NCBI RefSeq assembly: GCF_000364445.2
Contig: NZ_CP043538.1
Coordinates: 3,925,447-3,989,446, forward strand
Origin: Methylobacterium mesophilicum SR1.6/6
GTDB lineage: Bacteria > Pseudomonadota > Alphaproteobacteria > Rhizobiales > Beijerinckiaceae
Direction of reading: 5' to 3'
Length of the DNA stretch: 64,000 bases
The translations under genes were made by a program, and so were the position numbers. Below the pieces are notes generated by a model, which saw nothing but the letters and a program-made list of their open reading frames with translations, had not been told where the DNA came from and searched no databases. This document shows, piece by piece, positions 10,035 to 18,602 of this stretch. How positions within the stretch are numbered: the stretch's first letter is position 1; each line of letters starts with the position of its first letter.

Positions 10035-10160
10035 CACCCCCTTCATCCCGAGGTGCCCGCGTCAGCGGGCCCCGCAGGAGCCTTCCAGAGGGACCTGCTA
10101 TCCCTGGATGGCTCCTTCGAGGCCTGGCCTGCGCTGCACAGCCCCTCAGGATGTGGGGTT
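10035..10160. repeat. Intergenic inverted-repeat element, family B copy 1
   Basis: A hairpin-forming element is bounded by CATCCCGAGGTGC on the left and CCTCAGGATG on the right, with an internal CTCCTTCGAGGC block. A second copy lies at about 40268-40390 with the same GAGGTGC...CTCCTTCGAGGC...CCTCAGGATG skeleton. Similar elements are common between genes in Methylobacterium genomes. The 10003-10343 gap contains nothing else I can support. Confidence 0.6.
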
Positions 10161-10343
10161 CGGATGGGATCGCCCGATGACCCGACCACAGCGCCCTGTC
10201 GTGTACCGTGCGCGTTGCGATCGGACACGGCTCCAAGTCTTCGTTGTGGTGCGCTCTCCGGCGCCGGACCGGTCGTGCAGGGCAAAGCCTTAAGGCCCTT
10301 CCGGCACTCTACACCTGCAACGAACGTGACGGGGGACATCACC

Positions 10344-10625
10344 ATGGAGGAGCGTCGCGCGAAGCTCAGGGCCAAGGTCGCGCTGACGGGGCATGCCGCC
10401 TTCCCGAGCGCGGCCGCGGAGGTGCGGTGCCTGGTGATCAACGTGTCGAATATCGGCGCCTGTCTGAGCTTCCCGAGCGGAGTGCCGGTGCCCCGGATGT
10501 TCAACCTCCGCATCGGTCCCGATCCGAAGCCACACGCGGTGCGGGTGGCGTGGCGCCGGGCGAGCGACGTGGGCGTGGCCTTCCTCGCATCCCGGGCTCG
10601 GACCCCCGACGTCATACCGGGATGA
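10344..10625 (+). CDS. PilZ-domain-like protein
   Basis: This 93-residue protein begins MEERRAKLRAKVALTGHAAF. The segments RCLVINVSNIGACLSFPSG and AVRVAWRRASDVGVAFL match the core of PilZ domains (the D.S..G/A and W....G..F motifs), which bind cyclic di-GMP. The first part of the classic RxxxR motif is only loosely present near the N-terminus (ERRAK), so c-di-GMP binding is not assured. The start ATG follows GGGGGACATCACC. It stands alone after a repeat element. Confidence 0.65.
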   Translation: MEERRAKLRAKVALTGHAAFPSAAAEVRCLVINVSNIGACLSFPSGVPVPRMFNLRIGPDPKPHAVRVAWRRASDVGVAFLASRARTPDVIPG

Positions 10626-10645
10626 CGGCACCGGGCGGCAGCGCG

Positions 10646-10891
10646 TCACCCGCCGGACATGCACGCCTTGAAATGCCGTTTGCGCAGCTGCCGGTTGTAT
10701 TCGGCGTACTGAGCCGCCCCCTTCGCGCCGGAGATCATCTGAAAGGCCTCCGTCTTGCACTTGATCCGCTGCGGGCTGTCACCCGCCACGGGCCGGTAGA
10801 CGAAGGTGCGGACGTGGCCCGCATGCGCCGGGGACGGCAGGCCCGCAGTCACGGCGAGCAAGAGTGCGGCTGCGAAGGCTTGGCGGACCAT
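10646..10891 (-). CDS. Small exported protein, unknown function
   Basis: This 81-residue protein has a clear signal peptide (MVRQAFAAALLLAVTAGLPS, cleavage likely after PAHA). The mature part is basic, with two cysteines (IKCKTEAFQ and FKACMSGG) and several aromatic residues. It converges with the PilZ-like gene. I do not recognise the family. Confidence 0.65.
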   Translation of the reverse strand: MVRQAFAAALLLAVTAGLPSPAHAGHVRTFVYRPVAGDSPQRIKCKTEAFQMISGAKGAAQYAEYNRQLRKRHFKACMSGG

Positions 10892-11081
10892 GGGCGTCGC
10901 CCCGAGCGATTGTCACCGCCACAGAGAGACTGACGTCGATATTGTCCGTCAAGGTCTTTCGTTGTGTCTTTCCTTGTCGCGATCCGGGCGCCGATGATGG
11001 TCGCCGCAGGCCGTCCGGCCGCCGCGGGTCTGTTCCAGGTCTGCGCGGGCGACCACGCTGTCCCGCACGGCTCGACCGGCC

Positions 11082-12245
11082 CTATCGTGACGGTCCGAAG
11101 CTCGCCGCGGCAGGGTCCGCAGGCCGCCCGCCCCCGCTCTCGAACCGGCGCGCGGCGACGAACGAGAAGCGCCGCCGCAGGCCGAGGATCGGCCGCTCGA
11201 TCAGGTGCCACGACACCATCGCGAACAGGAGGATGCAGGGCAGCGCCAGCAGGACCTGGCCGGTCGTGGCGCGCACGGGCACGAGGGCGACCAGGGCCTG
11301 CTGGATCGGCCAGCCGTACAGATAGATCCCGTAGGAATAGTCGCCGCGCCGCAGCAGGGTGGGGACCCAGAGGTCGGTCACGCCCAGGCAGACCGTGAGG
11401 TAGACCAGCGCCGGCAGAACCACGAGGTTCAGAAAGGGGAAGACCGGCACCGCCGTCACGGCGGTCAGGTCGAGCGCGCCGGCCGCGCCCACGGCCAGGA
11501 CGGCCACGCCGATCAGGCGCAAGTCGTAGGGCAGGCGGTAGCGGTAGAGGTAGGCGGCGATTCCCAGCAGGAACGCCACGTAGAGGCGTGAGGCCTTGTC
11601 GACGAGCAGCTTGTCGGCGAGCCGCGCCGGCAGGCTCGCGGGCTCGCCCGGGCTGGCGAGTCCGAGGAGGAAGCCGAGCAGGATGATCAGGCCGGCCGCG
11701 CCAACGACCAGCCCGGGCCGCCGCAGCGATCCGGTCAGCACGCACAGCGACATGAGCGCGTAGCAGGCGATCTCGTGCGGGATGGTCCAGAGCGAGCCGT
11801 TGACGACATCGGTGGGGTTGTGGGCGAATACGCCCGGCAGCGTGTAGACGATGAACCCGAGGATGTTGGCGAAGTACCGGACGGTGTGCGGGTCGGTGGC
11901 GTAATCCGCCAGCGGCAGAACGGTGAAGAGCGGCCCCAGGACAAGGGCGCTGAGCACGACCTCCACCGCCAGGGCGGGCACGATCCGGAGCGCCCGGTTC
12001 AGGAGGAAGTCGCGCAGCCGCAGCCGGAGGGCGCTGCCGGTGATCAGGAAGCCGCTCAGGCCGAAGAAGGCCGCGATGATGCCGTAGCTGCCGAGTTCGA
12101 AGAAGCCGTCGACCCGGGTGATCTCGTTGTTGACGATGGCGCGCCCGTGCCAGATCACGACGGACAGCGCCAGGACGATCCGCAGGAGGTCGAAGCCCGG
12201 GGCGAGGCCGCCGCGCCTGTCGAGTATGGAGCCAACGGTCTGCAT
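11082..12245 (-). CDS. Membrane acyltransferase, acyltransferase-3 family
   Basis: This 387-residue multi-pass membrane protein belongs to the acyltransferase-3 (OafA/YrhL) family, which O-acylates surface polysaccharides or lipids. Signature features are LRIVLALSVVIWHGRAIV early, FFGLSGFLITGSALRLRLRD with following RALRIVPAL, and YSYGIYLYGWPIQQ near the end. ATG 12245 was chosen because the longer open frame upstream is arginine/proline-rich shadow sequence. It is clearly paralogous to the acyltransferase at 44885-46138. The acceptor substrate is unknown. Confidence 0.85.
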   Translation of the reverse strand: MQTVGSILDRRGGLAPGFDLLRIVLALSVVIWHGRAIVNNEITRVDGFFELGSYGIIAAFFGLSGFLITGSALRLRLRDFLLNRALRIVPALAVEVVLSALVLGPLFTVLPLADYATDPHTVRYFANILGFIVYTLPGVFAHNPTDVVNGSLWTIPHEIACYALMSLCVLTGSLRRPGLVVGAAGLIILLGFLLGLASPGEPASLPARLADKLLVDKASRLYVAFLLGIAAYLYRYRLPYDLRLIGVAVLAVGAAGALDLTAVTAVPVFPFLNLVVLPALVYLTVCLGVTDLWVPTLLRRGDYSYGIYLYGWPIQQALVALVPVRATTGQVLLALPCILLFAMVSWHLIERPILGLRRRFSFVAARRFESGGGRPADPAAASFGPSR

Positions 12246-12453
12246 GGACGAGGTCCGGTTGCGGGACGGATCCGCCCTCCATCGCAGGCCATTCGCTAAG
12301 AAAGCGGCACAGCCTGACGTGCGACGCCGGCCGCACGGCAATCCGGGGTAGGCAGAGGCGGGATCCGCAGGGACTGGCCCTCGCGTTCCTCCCCGCGAGG
12401 GCTGACGACCCCCTCCGACCACCGCACCGGGCCGTGCGAGGCCCGGCGGGTCC

Positions 12454-12585
12454 TCAGATGAAGTGCGCCGGCAGCGCCAGATCCTGCGCGTACTGGACCA
12501 GCGCCAGGGCCAGTCCTGCGATCATGGTCCACGCCACGATCCGGTCCGTGCCGGTCATTCCGGCGGTCATCATCTGCGTGGCCAT
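12454..12585 (-). CDS. Small single-pass membrane protein, 43 residues
   Basis: From ATG 12585, preceded by GGGGAGACGATCG, the protein begins MATQMMTAGMTGTDRIVAWT and continues through one hydrophobic segment (MIAGLALALVQYAQ). A longer in-frame start at 12645 would add 20 basic residues and has weaker support. No family match. It lies between the acyltransferase and the hybrid kinase on the same strand, possibly as its own unit. Confidence 0.5.
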   Translation of the reverse strand: MATQMMTAGMTGTDRIVAWTMIAGLALALVQYAQDLALPAHFI

Positions 12586-12734
12586 CGATCGTCTCCCCGT
12601 CAGGGCGACCGTCGCTCGGCCGCTTCGAGGTGGGCTTATGGCCAAGCTCGTTTGCGTGATGATTGCGTCGAATATTTCGTCCGTCGTGCAAAAGATTGAT
12701 CAGTCGAGGTGACAGGGCGTTCGTACAAGAACAG

Positions 12735-14489
12735 TCAGTAGACGCCCACGGCCTCCTCGGGGAAGCGGACCGAGAACACCGCGCCCAGCCCCGGCCCCGC
12801 GCTCTCGGCCGTGGCGCGGCCCCCGTGCAGCTCGGCGATGCGCCGGACGATCGAGAGCCCGAGGCCCGTGGAGCCCTCGCCGCCGGTGGGCTTCGCCGAG
12901 AGGCGCTGGAAGCGGCCGAACACCCGGGTCGTGTCCTCCGGCGACAGGCCGGGCCCGTGATCGGCGACGGCGCAGACGAGTTCCGCCCCCCGCGGGCCCG
13001 GCTCGCGGCTCACCCGCACGGTGATCGCGCCGCCCCCGGGGCTGTACTTGATGGCGTTGGAGACGAGGTTGTCGAGAGCCTCCCGCAGGCGCTCGGCGTC
13101 GCCGCAGAGGAACAGCTCCTCCGGGCCCTCGCAGACGAGCGTCTGGCCCTTGGCGTCGGCCAGCGGCCGGTCGGCCTCGCAGACCTCCCGGGCGAGGCCC
13201 GCGAGATCGACCGGCTCGCGGCGCAGGCTGATGTCGAGGGCGTCGTTCATCGCGTCCGCCATGAGGCTGTCGATCATGGCGGTCAGGCCCTTGGCGCTGG
13301 TGCGCACATGCTCGATCTGCGCGCGCATCTGCGCCCGGTCGCCCTGCAGGTCGATCAGGTCTGACAGCATCTCGGCGCGGCCCAGGATCACCGCCAGCGG
13401 GTTCTTCAGGTCGTGCGCGATGGTGCCGAGGATCTCGGTCTTGAGGCTGTTGGCCCGCCGCAGGTCCGAGCGCTGCAGGTCCAGCCGGCGGTTCGCCCGG
13501 ATCAGCTCGGCGGTGCGCTCGACCACCCGCCGCTCCAGGCCGGCATTGGTCTGCTGCAGCCGCTCGTAGAGGATGACGTTGTCGAAGGCGATCGACAGCC
13601 GGCTTGTGAACAGGGCGATCAGCGACCGGTCCATTTCGGAGAGCTGCCGGTCGGCCTCGATCAGCGCGACGATCTCGCTGCCGCTCGCGGTGTGCAGGTA
13701 CAGGGTCGACCAGTGCTCGCCGAAGCTGTGGCGGCGCTCCGCGAAGGCGCGCTCGACGAGGGGCTGCACCCGCTCCTCCAGGGGCCAGGCCGGCTCGCGG
13801 GCGGCGTAATGGCCGTAGCAGCCGGACCCCGCCAGCACGCAGAAGCGCTCCGCCGGGGCGGCGGTCTCGCGCAGGACCAGGATGCCCGCGCAGGCGACGT
13901 TCAGCAGCGAGGCGACCTGGGTCAGGACGCCCTCGGCCAGGCGCTGCATCGACTTGTGGTCCAGCAGCATCGGCGCGGCATCGATGATGATCTCCAGCCC
14001 GCGCCGGGTCTCGTCCAGGCGCTTGAGTTGCTGGTAGGCGCGCAGGGCCGCGGTGAGGCTGGTGAACAGCTTGTCGGCGGTCAGCTCGGTCTTCGCCTTG
14101 TAGTCGTTGATGTCGTAATCGACGATGATCCGCCGCTCCGGCGCCTGCCCGGGCTGGCCGGTCCGCAGGATGATCCGGACGGTCTCCTGCCGGAGGTCGC
14201 GCCGGATGTAGTCGACGAGGTCGAGACCGGCATTGTCGGTCTCCATCACCACGTCGAGCAGCACCACCGCGACGTCGCGGCGCTCGGCGAGCAGCACCCG
14301 CGCCTCCGCGGCCGACCGGGCGGTCAGGATCTCCAGGCCGCGCCCGTCGAGGGTGTAGCTCGCCAGGGCGTAGCGGGTGCCGTCATGGACCGCCGGATCG
14401 TCGTCGATCACCGCGATGACCCACGCCCCCGCGCTCGGCTGCGCCTCATCCAGATCGTCTGGGATCAACGTGAGGGTATCGTCATCCAT
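12735..14489 (-). CDS. Hybrid response regulator and histidine kinase, DUF3369 type
   Basis: This 584-residue soluble protein has an unusual order. A receiver domain comes first (about 24-150, with VVLLDVVMETD placing the phosphoacceptor at Asp79). A DUF3369-like GAF-related domain follows (about 155-315), then a coiled coil, a DHp helix with GTIAHDLKNPLAVI (His359), and an HATPase domain (NLVSNAIKYS, DHGPGLS, GSTGLGLSIV). A receiver before the kinase implies the kinase is controlled by phosphotransfer from another kinase. There is no membrane segment. It is divergent from the OmpR-type regulator at 14609, separated by about 120 bases, suggesting a functional pair. Confidence 0.88.
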   Translation of the reverse strand: MDDDTLTLIPDDLDEAQPSAGAWVIAVIDDDPAVHDGTRYALASYTLDGRGLEILTARSAAEARVLLAERRDVAVVLLDVVMETDNAGLDLVDYIRRDLRQETVRIILRTGQPGQAPERRIIVDYDINDYKAKTELTADKLFTSLTAALRAYQQLKRLDETRRGLEIIIDAAPMLLDHKSMQRLAEGVLTQVASLLNVACAGILVLRETAAPAERFCVLAGSGCYGHYAAREPAWPLEERVQPLVERAFAERRHSFGEHWSTLYLHTASGSEIVALIEADRQLSEMDRSLIALFTSRLSIAFDNVILYERLQQTNAGLERRVVERTAELIRANRRLDLQRSDLRRANSLKTEILGTIAHDLKNPLAVILGRAEMLSDLIDLQGDRAQMRAQIEHVRTSAKGLTAMIDSLMADAMNDALDISLRREPVDLAGLAREVCEADRPLADAKGQTLVCEGPEELFLCGDAERLREALDNLVSNAIKYSPGGGAITVRVSREPGPRGAELVCAVADHGPGLSPEDTTRVFGRFQRLSAKPTGGEGSTGLGLSIVRRIAELHGGRATAESAGPGLGAVFSVRFPEEAVGVY

Positions 14490-14608
14490 GGCTATGGCCT
14501 GAAATGCTGCTCGAAACCTGACGAGTACGCTAGCAATCGTGGTGAAAACTTGTCACGCTAACGTGATCCGATACGATTCCTACATTCGTTCCAAAGTGGA
14601 ACCGGAAA

Positions 14609-15379
14609 GTGCGCGCAGCCGCGATGAGCATTCCTGACAGGCCGGCGCCCGGCGGCGCGGCGATGCCCTCGATCGCCGTGGTCGACGACGAGGCGGCGAC
14701 CCGCGAGATGGTGGGGGATTACCTGAAGCTGCACGGCTTCGCGGTGGTCCTGTGCGACGGCGGGCGGGCGTTGCGGGAGCAGCTCGCCCGGCAGAGCCCG
14801 GACCTGATCGTGCTCGATCTCAACATGCCGGAGGAGGACGGGCTCTCGATCGTGCGCGACCTCAAGGCCCGCACGGCCATCCCGATCATCATGCTCACCG
14901 CCACGGCGAGCGCGATCGATCGGGTGGTCGGGCTGGAACTCGGCGCCGACGATTACCTGCCCAAGCCCTGCGAATTGCGGGAGCTGGTCGCCCGGGTGCG
15001 GTCGGTGCTGCGCCGGGCACAGGCGCCCATCGCCGCCACGCCGGCGGCTCCCGGCAGGGACGAGGCGCGCCGGATCCGGTTCGGGACCAAGTGGCTGGAA
15101 CTCGATGCGCTGCGCCTGAGCGACGACGCCGGCCTCGAACAGGCGCTCACCCGCTCGGAATTCGACCTGCTCAAGGCGTTCGCCGACAACCCGCGCCGCG
15201 CCCTGTCCCGCGAGCGCCTGCTCGACCTCGCCGATGCTCGCGACCCGGACGCGTTCGACCGCGCCATCGACGTCCGGATCAACCGTATCCGGAAGAAAAT
15301 CGAACCGGATCCCGGTAATCCGCGCTACATCCGCACTGTCAGGGGCCTCGGATACATCTTCCGGCCCGAGGGAGATTGA
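14609..15379 (+). CDS. OmpR-family response regulator
   Basis: This 256-residue protein has a receiver domain (IAVVDDEAATREMVGDYLK; phosphoacceptor Asp70 in LIVLDLNMPEEDG; Lys119 in DDYLPKP) followed by a winged-helix DNA-binding domain ending VRGLGYIFRPEG. It would bind DNA as a dimer after phosphorylation. The start is GTG 14609 or ATG 14624; the GGAACC block about nine bases before the GTG slightly favours it. Divergence from the DUF3369-type hybrid kinase makes that kinase its likely partner. Confidence 0.88.
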   Translation: MRAAAMSIPDRPAPGGAAMPSIAVVDDEAATREMVGDYLKLHGFAVVLCDGGRALREQLARQSPDLIVLDLNMPEEDGLSIVRDLKARTAIPIIMLTATASAIDRVVGLELGADDYLPKPCELRELVARVRSVLRRAQAPIAATPAAPGRDEARRIRFGTKWLELDALRLSDDAGLEQALTRSEFDLLKAFADNPRRALSRERLLDLADARDPDAFDRAIDVRINRIRKKIEPDPGNPRYIRTVRGLGYIFRPEGD

Positions 15380-15520
15380 TGTTCGGCGGGCAATTGTTGC
15401 GTCCCGGCGTGCGGACGCAACATTCCGGCCCTCAGATCGGCCGGGACGCAATCATGGCGGCACGGATCAACCCTATGAGCGTGGCAGGATCGGGGGCCGA
15501 GGGGCCCCGGAGGACAGGCC

Positions 15521-15802
15521 ATGCGACTGAGCGTGCGACATCTGATCGGAACCTCGTCGGCCGCGGCGGCCGGCACGCTCTGCGTCCTGGCCCTCGTCGG
15601 CCTGGGTGCTCCGGGCGGGGTGACGCCGGTGACGGCCGGCGGCGCACCGGCCGCGGGGGCACCGCTTCGTGACGGCGCTCCCTGCGCCGGGACGGCTTGG
15701 CCGTATCCGCCGGGCGCCTGCGCGCGCGCCGGCGCGGCGGATGCGCCCGAGTCCCGCCGCGTGCGGCTCATCGCGGTCGAAGCCGCGCCCCGCCCGCGGT
15801 AA
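15521..15802 (+). CDS. Small exported or anchored protein, unknown
   Basis: This 93-residue protein has an N-terminal hydrophobic segment (LIGTSSAAAAGTLCVLALVG) and an Ala/Pro/Gly-rich mature part with two cysteines (APCAGTAWPYPPGACARAG). GGAGG precedes the ATG, supporting translation. It is probably in one unit with the gene 15 bases downstream. No family recognised. Confidence 0.55.
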   Translation: MRLSVRHLIGTSSAAAAGTLCVLALVGLGAPGGVTPVTAGGAPAAGAPLRDGAPCAGTAWPYPPGACARAGAADAPESRRVRLIAVEAAPRPR

Positions 15803-15817
15803 GGAAGGCGTACCGCC

Positions 15818-16033
15818 ATGCCGCACTTCAGCGACGATCCCCGGGCCGACGAAGATCCCGCCTTCCTGCTCCAGTTGCGCCGCATGCTACACGGCCGTGA
15901 TCCCGCGCCGCGGCGCCTGCCGACCCGGGCGGAGCGGTTCGGCGTACCTACGCCGCACGATGGCGCGCGTGAGCCGCAGGATGCGGTGCTGGTCGGCTCT
16001 GACCCGCAACCGGCCCGGTCCAGGCGCGGCTGA
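15818..16033 (+). CDS. Small hypothetical protein
   Basis: This 71-residue protein begins MPHFSDDPRADEDPAFLLQL and continues RRMLHGRDP. It is soluble and polar, and has AAGGAAGG before the ATG. It follows the previous small gene by 15 bases. No recognised domain. Confidence 0.5.
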   Translation: MPHFSDDPRADEDPAFLLQLRRMLHGRDPAPRRLPTRAERFGVPTPHDGAREPQDAVLVGSDPQPARSRRG

Positions 16034-16061
16034 GACCGCGCGTGGTGGATGGCTTCGACGC

Positions 16062-16152
16062 CGTCTTTGCGAGCGCAGCGAAGCAATCCAGCAGCGCCGC
16101 ACCGACGGGACGCGCGCGGCCCTGGGTCACCGCGCTGCGCGCGTGATGACGG
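16062..16152. repeat. Intergenic inverted-repeat element, family A copy 1
   Basis: The left arm reads GTCTTTGCGAGCGCAGCGAA then GCAATCCAG, and a degraded right arm ends in GTGATGACGG. Two further copies are at 20232-20341 and 26927-27019. It separates the small gene from the first binding-protein-linked kinase and overlaps an alternative upstream start of that kinase. Confidence 0.7.
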
Positions 16153-16295
16153 AGCGGGCGGCATCGACCGAAGTCCTCGAACGGAGACCGGATGATCCGG
16201 CCACCGAGCCGCCGGGATCCGCCGGAACGCCGCCCGATTGCACCGCGCTCCGGCACGGCTTTAAGTTGCCGCCGGACCCCTATGTCGGGACGCGG

Positions 16296-18602
16296 ATGCG
16301 GGTTGGACCCAAGATCGCCCTGGTCGGAGGCGTGCCGATCCTCGCCGCCGGCGCGATCGCCATGGCCGGCTGGCTGCTCCTGGCCCAGGAGGAGCGCGCC
16401 CGCCGGGGAGCCGTGCTGGTCGCCGACGTGTACCACGACATCGCCACCGCGCGCCTGGTCCGTGACCAGTACGCCGCCGCCGACGCGCAGGACCGGCCCG
16501 CCTATGCCGAGCGCTTCGCGAGCCTGACGGCGCGGGCGGAAGGTGGCCTCGGCCGGCTGGCGGGCTTCGCCCGCATCGACGCGCAGCGCGCGCGCATCGC
16601 CTCGGTGGAGGAGGCCCTGGCCCGCTACCGGGGCCAGATGGAGACCTTCGTCCGCCGCACCCAGGAGAACGACGGCCTGATCCGCGAGATGACGCAGCGG
16701 GCCGACACCCTGATCGACCTCACCGATCGGGCGCGGCTGCGCCAGCAGGCCTCGAACGCCGACCTCGCCCGCTCGCTGGCCGAGAAGGTCGAGGCGCTTC
16801 GGGTCGCCCGCGGCCTCGTCGCCCACCTCAACACCCTGCGGGCCCGGACCGCCGAGAGCGCGGTGATCGCCGCGCAAGGCTCCGGCCAGAGCACGAACCC
16901 GGCCGGACCGGCGGCCTCGGACGCCGAGGCCCAGCGCGCGCAGGGCCGCTTCCGCGCCGCCAGCCGCGACCTGTCGGCGGCGCTGCGGGACGACGGCCGG
17001 GCGGCCGAGGCCGAGGCGCTCGACGCGCTCACCGCCGAGTCGATCCCGGATCGCGACGGAAAGCTCGACGGCTGGATCGAGCGCAACCTGAAGATCGAGA
17101 CCTCCGGCCAGGAGAGCCTGCACGACGAGGTGGCGCAGCTGCTCGCCTATTCCGTGGAGGCCAACGAGATCGAGCAGGCCACGCAGAACGTCGCCATCGG
17201 CACCCTCAAGCTCGGGCCGCGGACCGCCGGCGCCCTGCTGCACCGCGACGACGCTCTCGCCGAGCGCATGCGCGACGCGGGCGAGCGCCTCGCCCGGCGC
17301 GCCAACGCCCTGCCGATCTCGCCGCTGATCCAGGCCGAGATGGTCCAGGCGCTCGACGGCTGGCGGGCGCGCCTGACCACGACCATCGGGGGCCTGCGGC
17401 AGCAGAACGCCATGATCGTCGCCATGGACGGGCTCGCCGCCACGATGATCGACAGCGCCAAGGCCCTCAACGACGCCTTCGTGGAGGATGCCGACCGGTT
17501 CGGCATCTTCATCCAGCGGATCCTGCTCGCCGGCGCGGCCGGGCTGCTGCTGTTCGGCGCCCTGGTGGTGATCTTCGTCGCCCGCTCGATCCTGGTGCCC
17601 TTGCGCGCTCTCCAGGGCGACATGGTCATGCTGACCGGCAACCCGGCGGGGGCGGCCGTGCGGGGTACCGGGCGCCGGGACGAACTCGGCGACATCGCCC
17701 GCGCCACCGCGGTCTTCGTCTCCGAGATCACGCGCCGGGAAGGGGCGCTGCGCCGGGCCAAGGATCAGGCCGACGTCGCCCTGGTCGAGCTGCGCCGGAC
17801 CCAGGACAACCTCGTCCGAGCCGAGAAGCTCGCCTCCCTCGGGCAGCTCGTGGCCGGGGTCGCCCACGAGATCAACACGCCGCTCGGCATCGCGCTCACC
17901 ACCGGGACGCTCATGAGCGACGAGGCGCGGACCTTCCGGACGAACCTCGCCGCCGGCACGCTGTCGCGCTCCCGGCTCAACCACTTCGTCGACCGCGTGG
18001 AGGAGGGTGCCACCCTGCTCTGCACGAACCTCACCCGGGCGGCCGACCTCGTCCAGGGCTTCAAGCAGGTCGCGGTGGACCGGGTCAGCGACGAGACCCG
18101 CAGCGTCGAACTCGCGACCTGGCTCGACGATCTGCTCGCGAGCCTGCGGCCGATGCTGCGCAAGGGCGGCCATACGGTGGAGCGCGCCTGTCCGGCGGAC
18201 CTCGTCATCGACACCAATCCCGGCGTGCTGGCGCAGATCGTGACCAACCTGATCGCCAACGCGGTCGTGCACGGGTTTCGCGCGGGCCAGGTGGGCCGGA
18301 TCACCGTGGCGGTGTCGGAACAGGAGGACGGCCTCGTGCGGATGGAGGTCCGCGACACCGGCCAGGGCATCCCGCCGGAGCACCTCGACCGGATCTTCGA
18401 TCCGTTCTTCACGACGGCGCGCAGCTCCGGCAGCACGGGGCTCGGCATGCACATCGTCCACAACCTCGTGACCGCCAAGCTCGGCGGCCGGATCGCCCTC
18501 GCGAGCGAACTCGGCCAGGGCACCGTCGTGCAGATCGACTTTCCCACCCGCCGCGCGGGACCGGCGTCCCGGCCGCTCCCCACCGCGCTGGGGACGCCGT
18601 GA
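16296..18602 (+). CDS. Membrane histidine kinase paired with an SBP_bac_5 binding protein
   Basis: This 768-residue kinase has a first membrane helix (ALVGGVPILAAGAIAMAGWL) and a large, mostly helical periplasmic domain of about 380 residues. A second helix (ILLAGAAGLLLFGALVVIFV) follows, then HAMP, a coiled coil, a DHp helix with SLGQLVAGVAHEINTPLGIA (His524) and an HATPase domain (NLIANAVVHGF, DTGQGIPPEHLDRIFDPFF, STGLGMHIVHNLV). There is no receiver domain and no adjacent regulator. I chose ATG 16296 because it places the first membrane helix as in the paralogue at 21703. The stop overlaps the start of the next gene, a periplasmic binding protein, which suggests a TorS/TorT-like sensing complex. 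Confidence 0.88.
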   Translation: MRVGPKIALVGGVPILAAGAIAMAGWLLLAQEERARRGAVLVADVYHDIATARLVRDQYAAADAQDRPAYAERFASLTARAEGGLGRLAGFARIDAQRARIASVEEALARYRGQMETFVRRTQENDGLIREMTQRADTLIDLTDRARLRQQASNADLARSLAEKVEALRVARGLVAHLNTLRARTAESAVIAAQGSGQSTNPAGPAASDAEAQRAQGRFRAASRDLSAALRDDGRAAEAEALDALTAESIPDRDGKLDGWIERNLKIETSGQESLHDEVAQLLAYSVEANEIEQATQNVAIGTLKLGPRTAGALLHRDDALAERMRDAGERLARRANALPISPLIQAEMVQALDGWRARLTTTIGGLRQQNAMIVAMDGLAATMIDSAKALNDAFVEDADRFGIFIQRILLAGAAGLLLFGALVVIFVARSILVPLRALQGDMVMLTGNPAGAAVRGTGRRDELGDIARATAVFVSEITRREGALRRAKDQADVALVELRRTQDNLVRAEKLASLGQLVAGVAHEINTPLGIALTTGTLMSDEARTFRTNLAAGTLSRSRLNHFVDRVEEGATLLCTNLTRAADLVQGFKQVAVDRVSDETRSVELATWLDDLLASLRPMLRKGGHTVERACPADLVIDTNPGVLAQIVTNLIANAVVHGFRAGQVGRITVAVSEQEDGLVRMEVRDTGQGIPPEHLDRIFDPFFTTARSSGSTGLGMHIVHNLVTAKLGGRIALASELGQGTVVQIDFPTRRAGPASRPLPTALGTP

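Noticed and set aside
16146..16295. An earlier ATG for the first binding-protein-linked kinase
   Set aside because: It lies in the inverted repeat and would add 50 low-complexity residues before the first membrane helix, unlike the paralogue.
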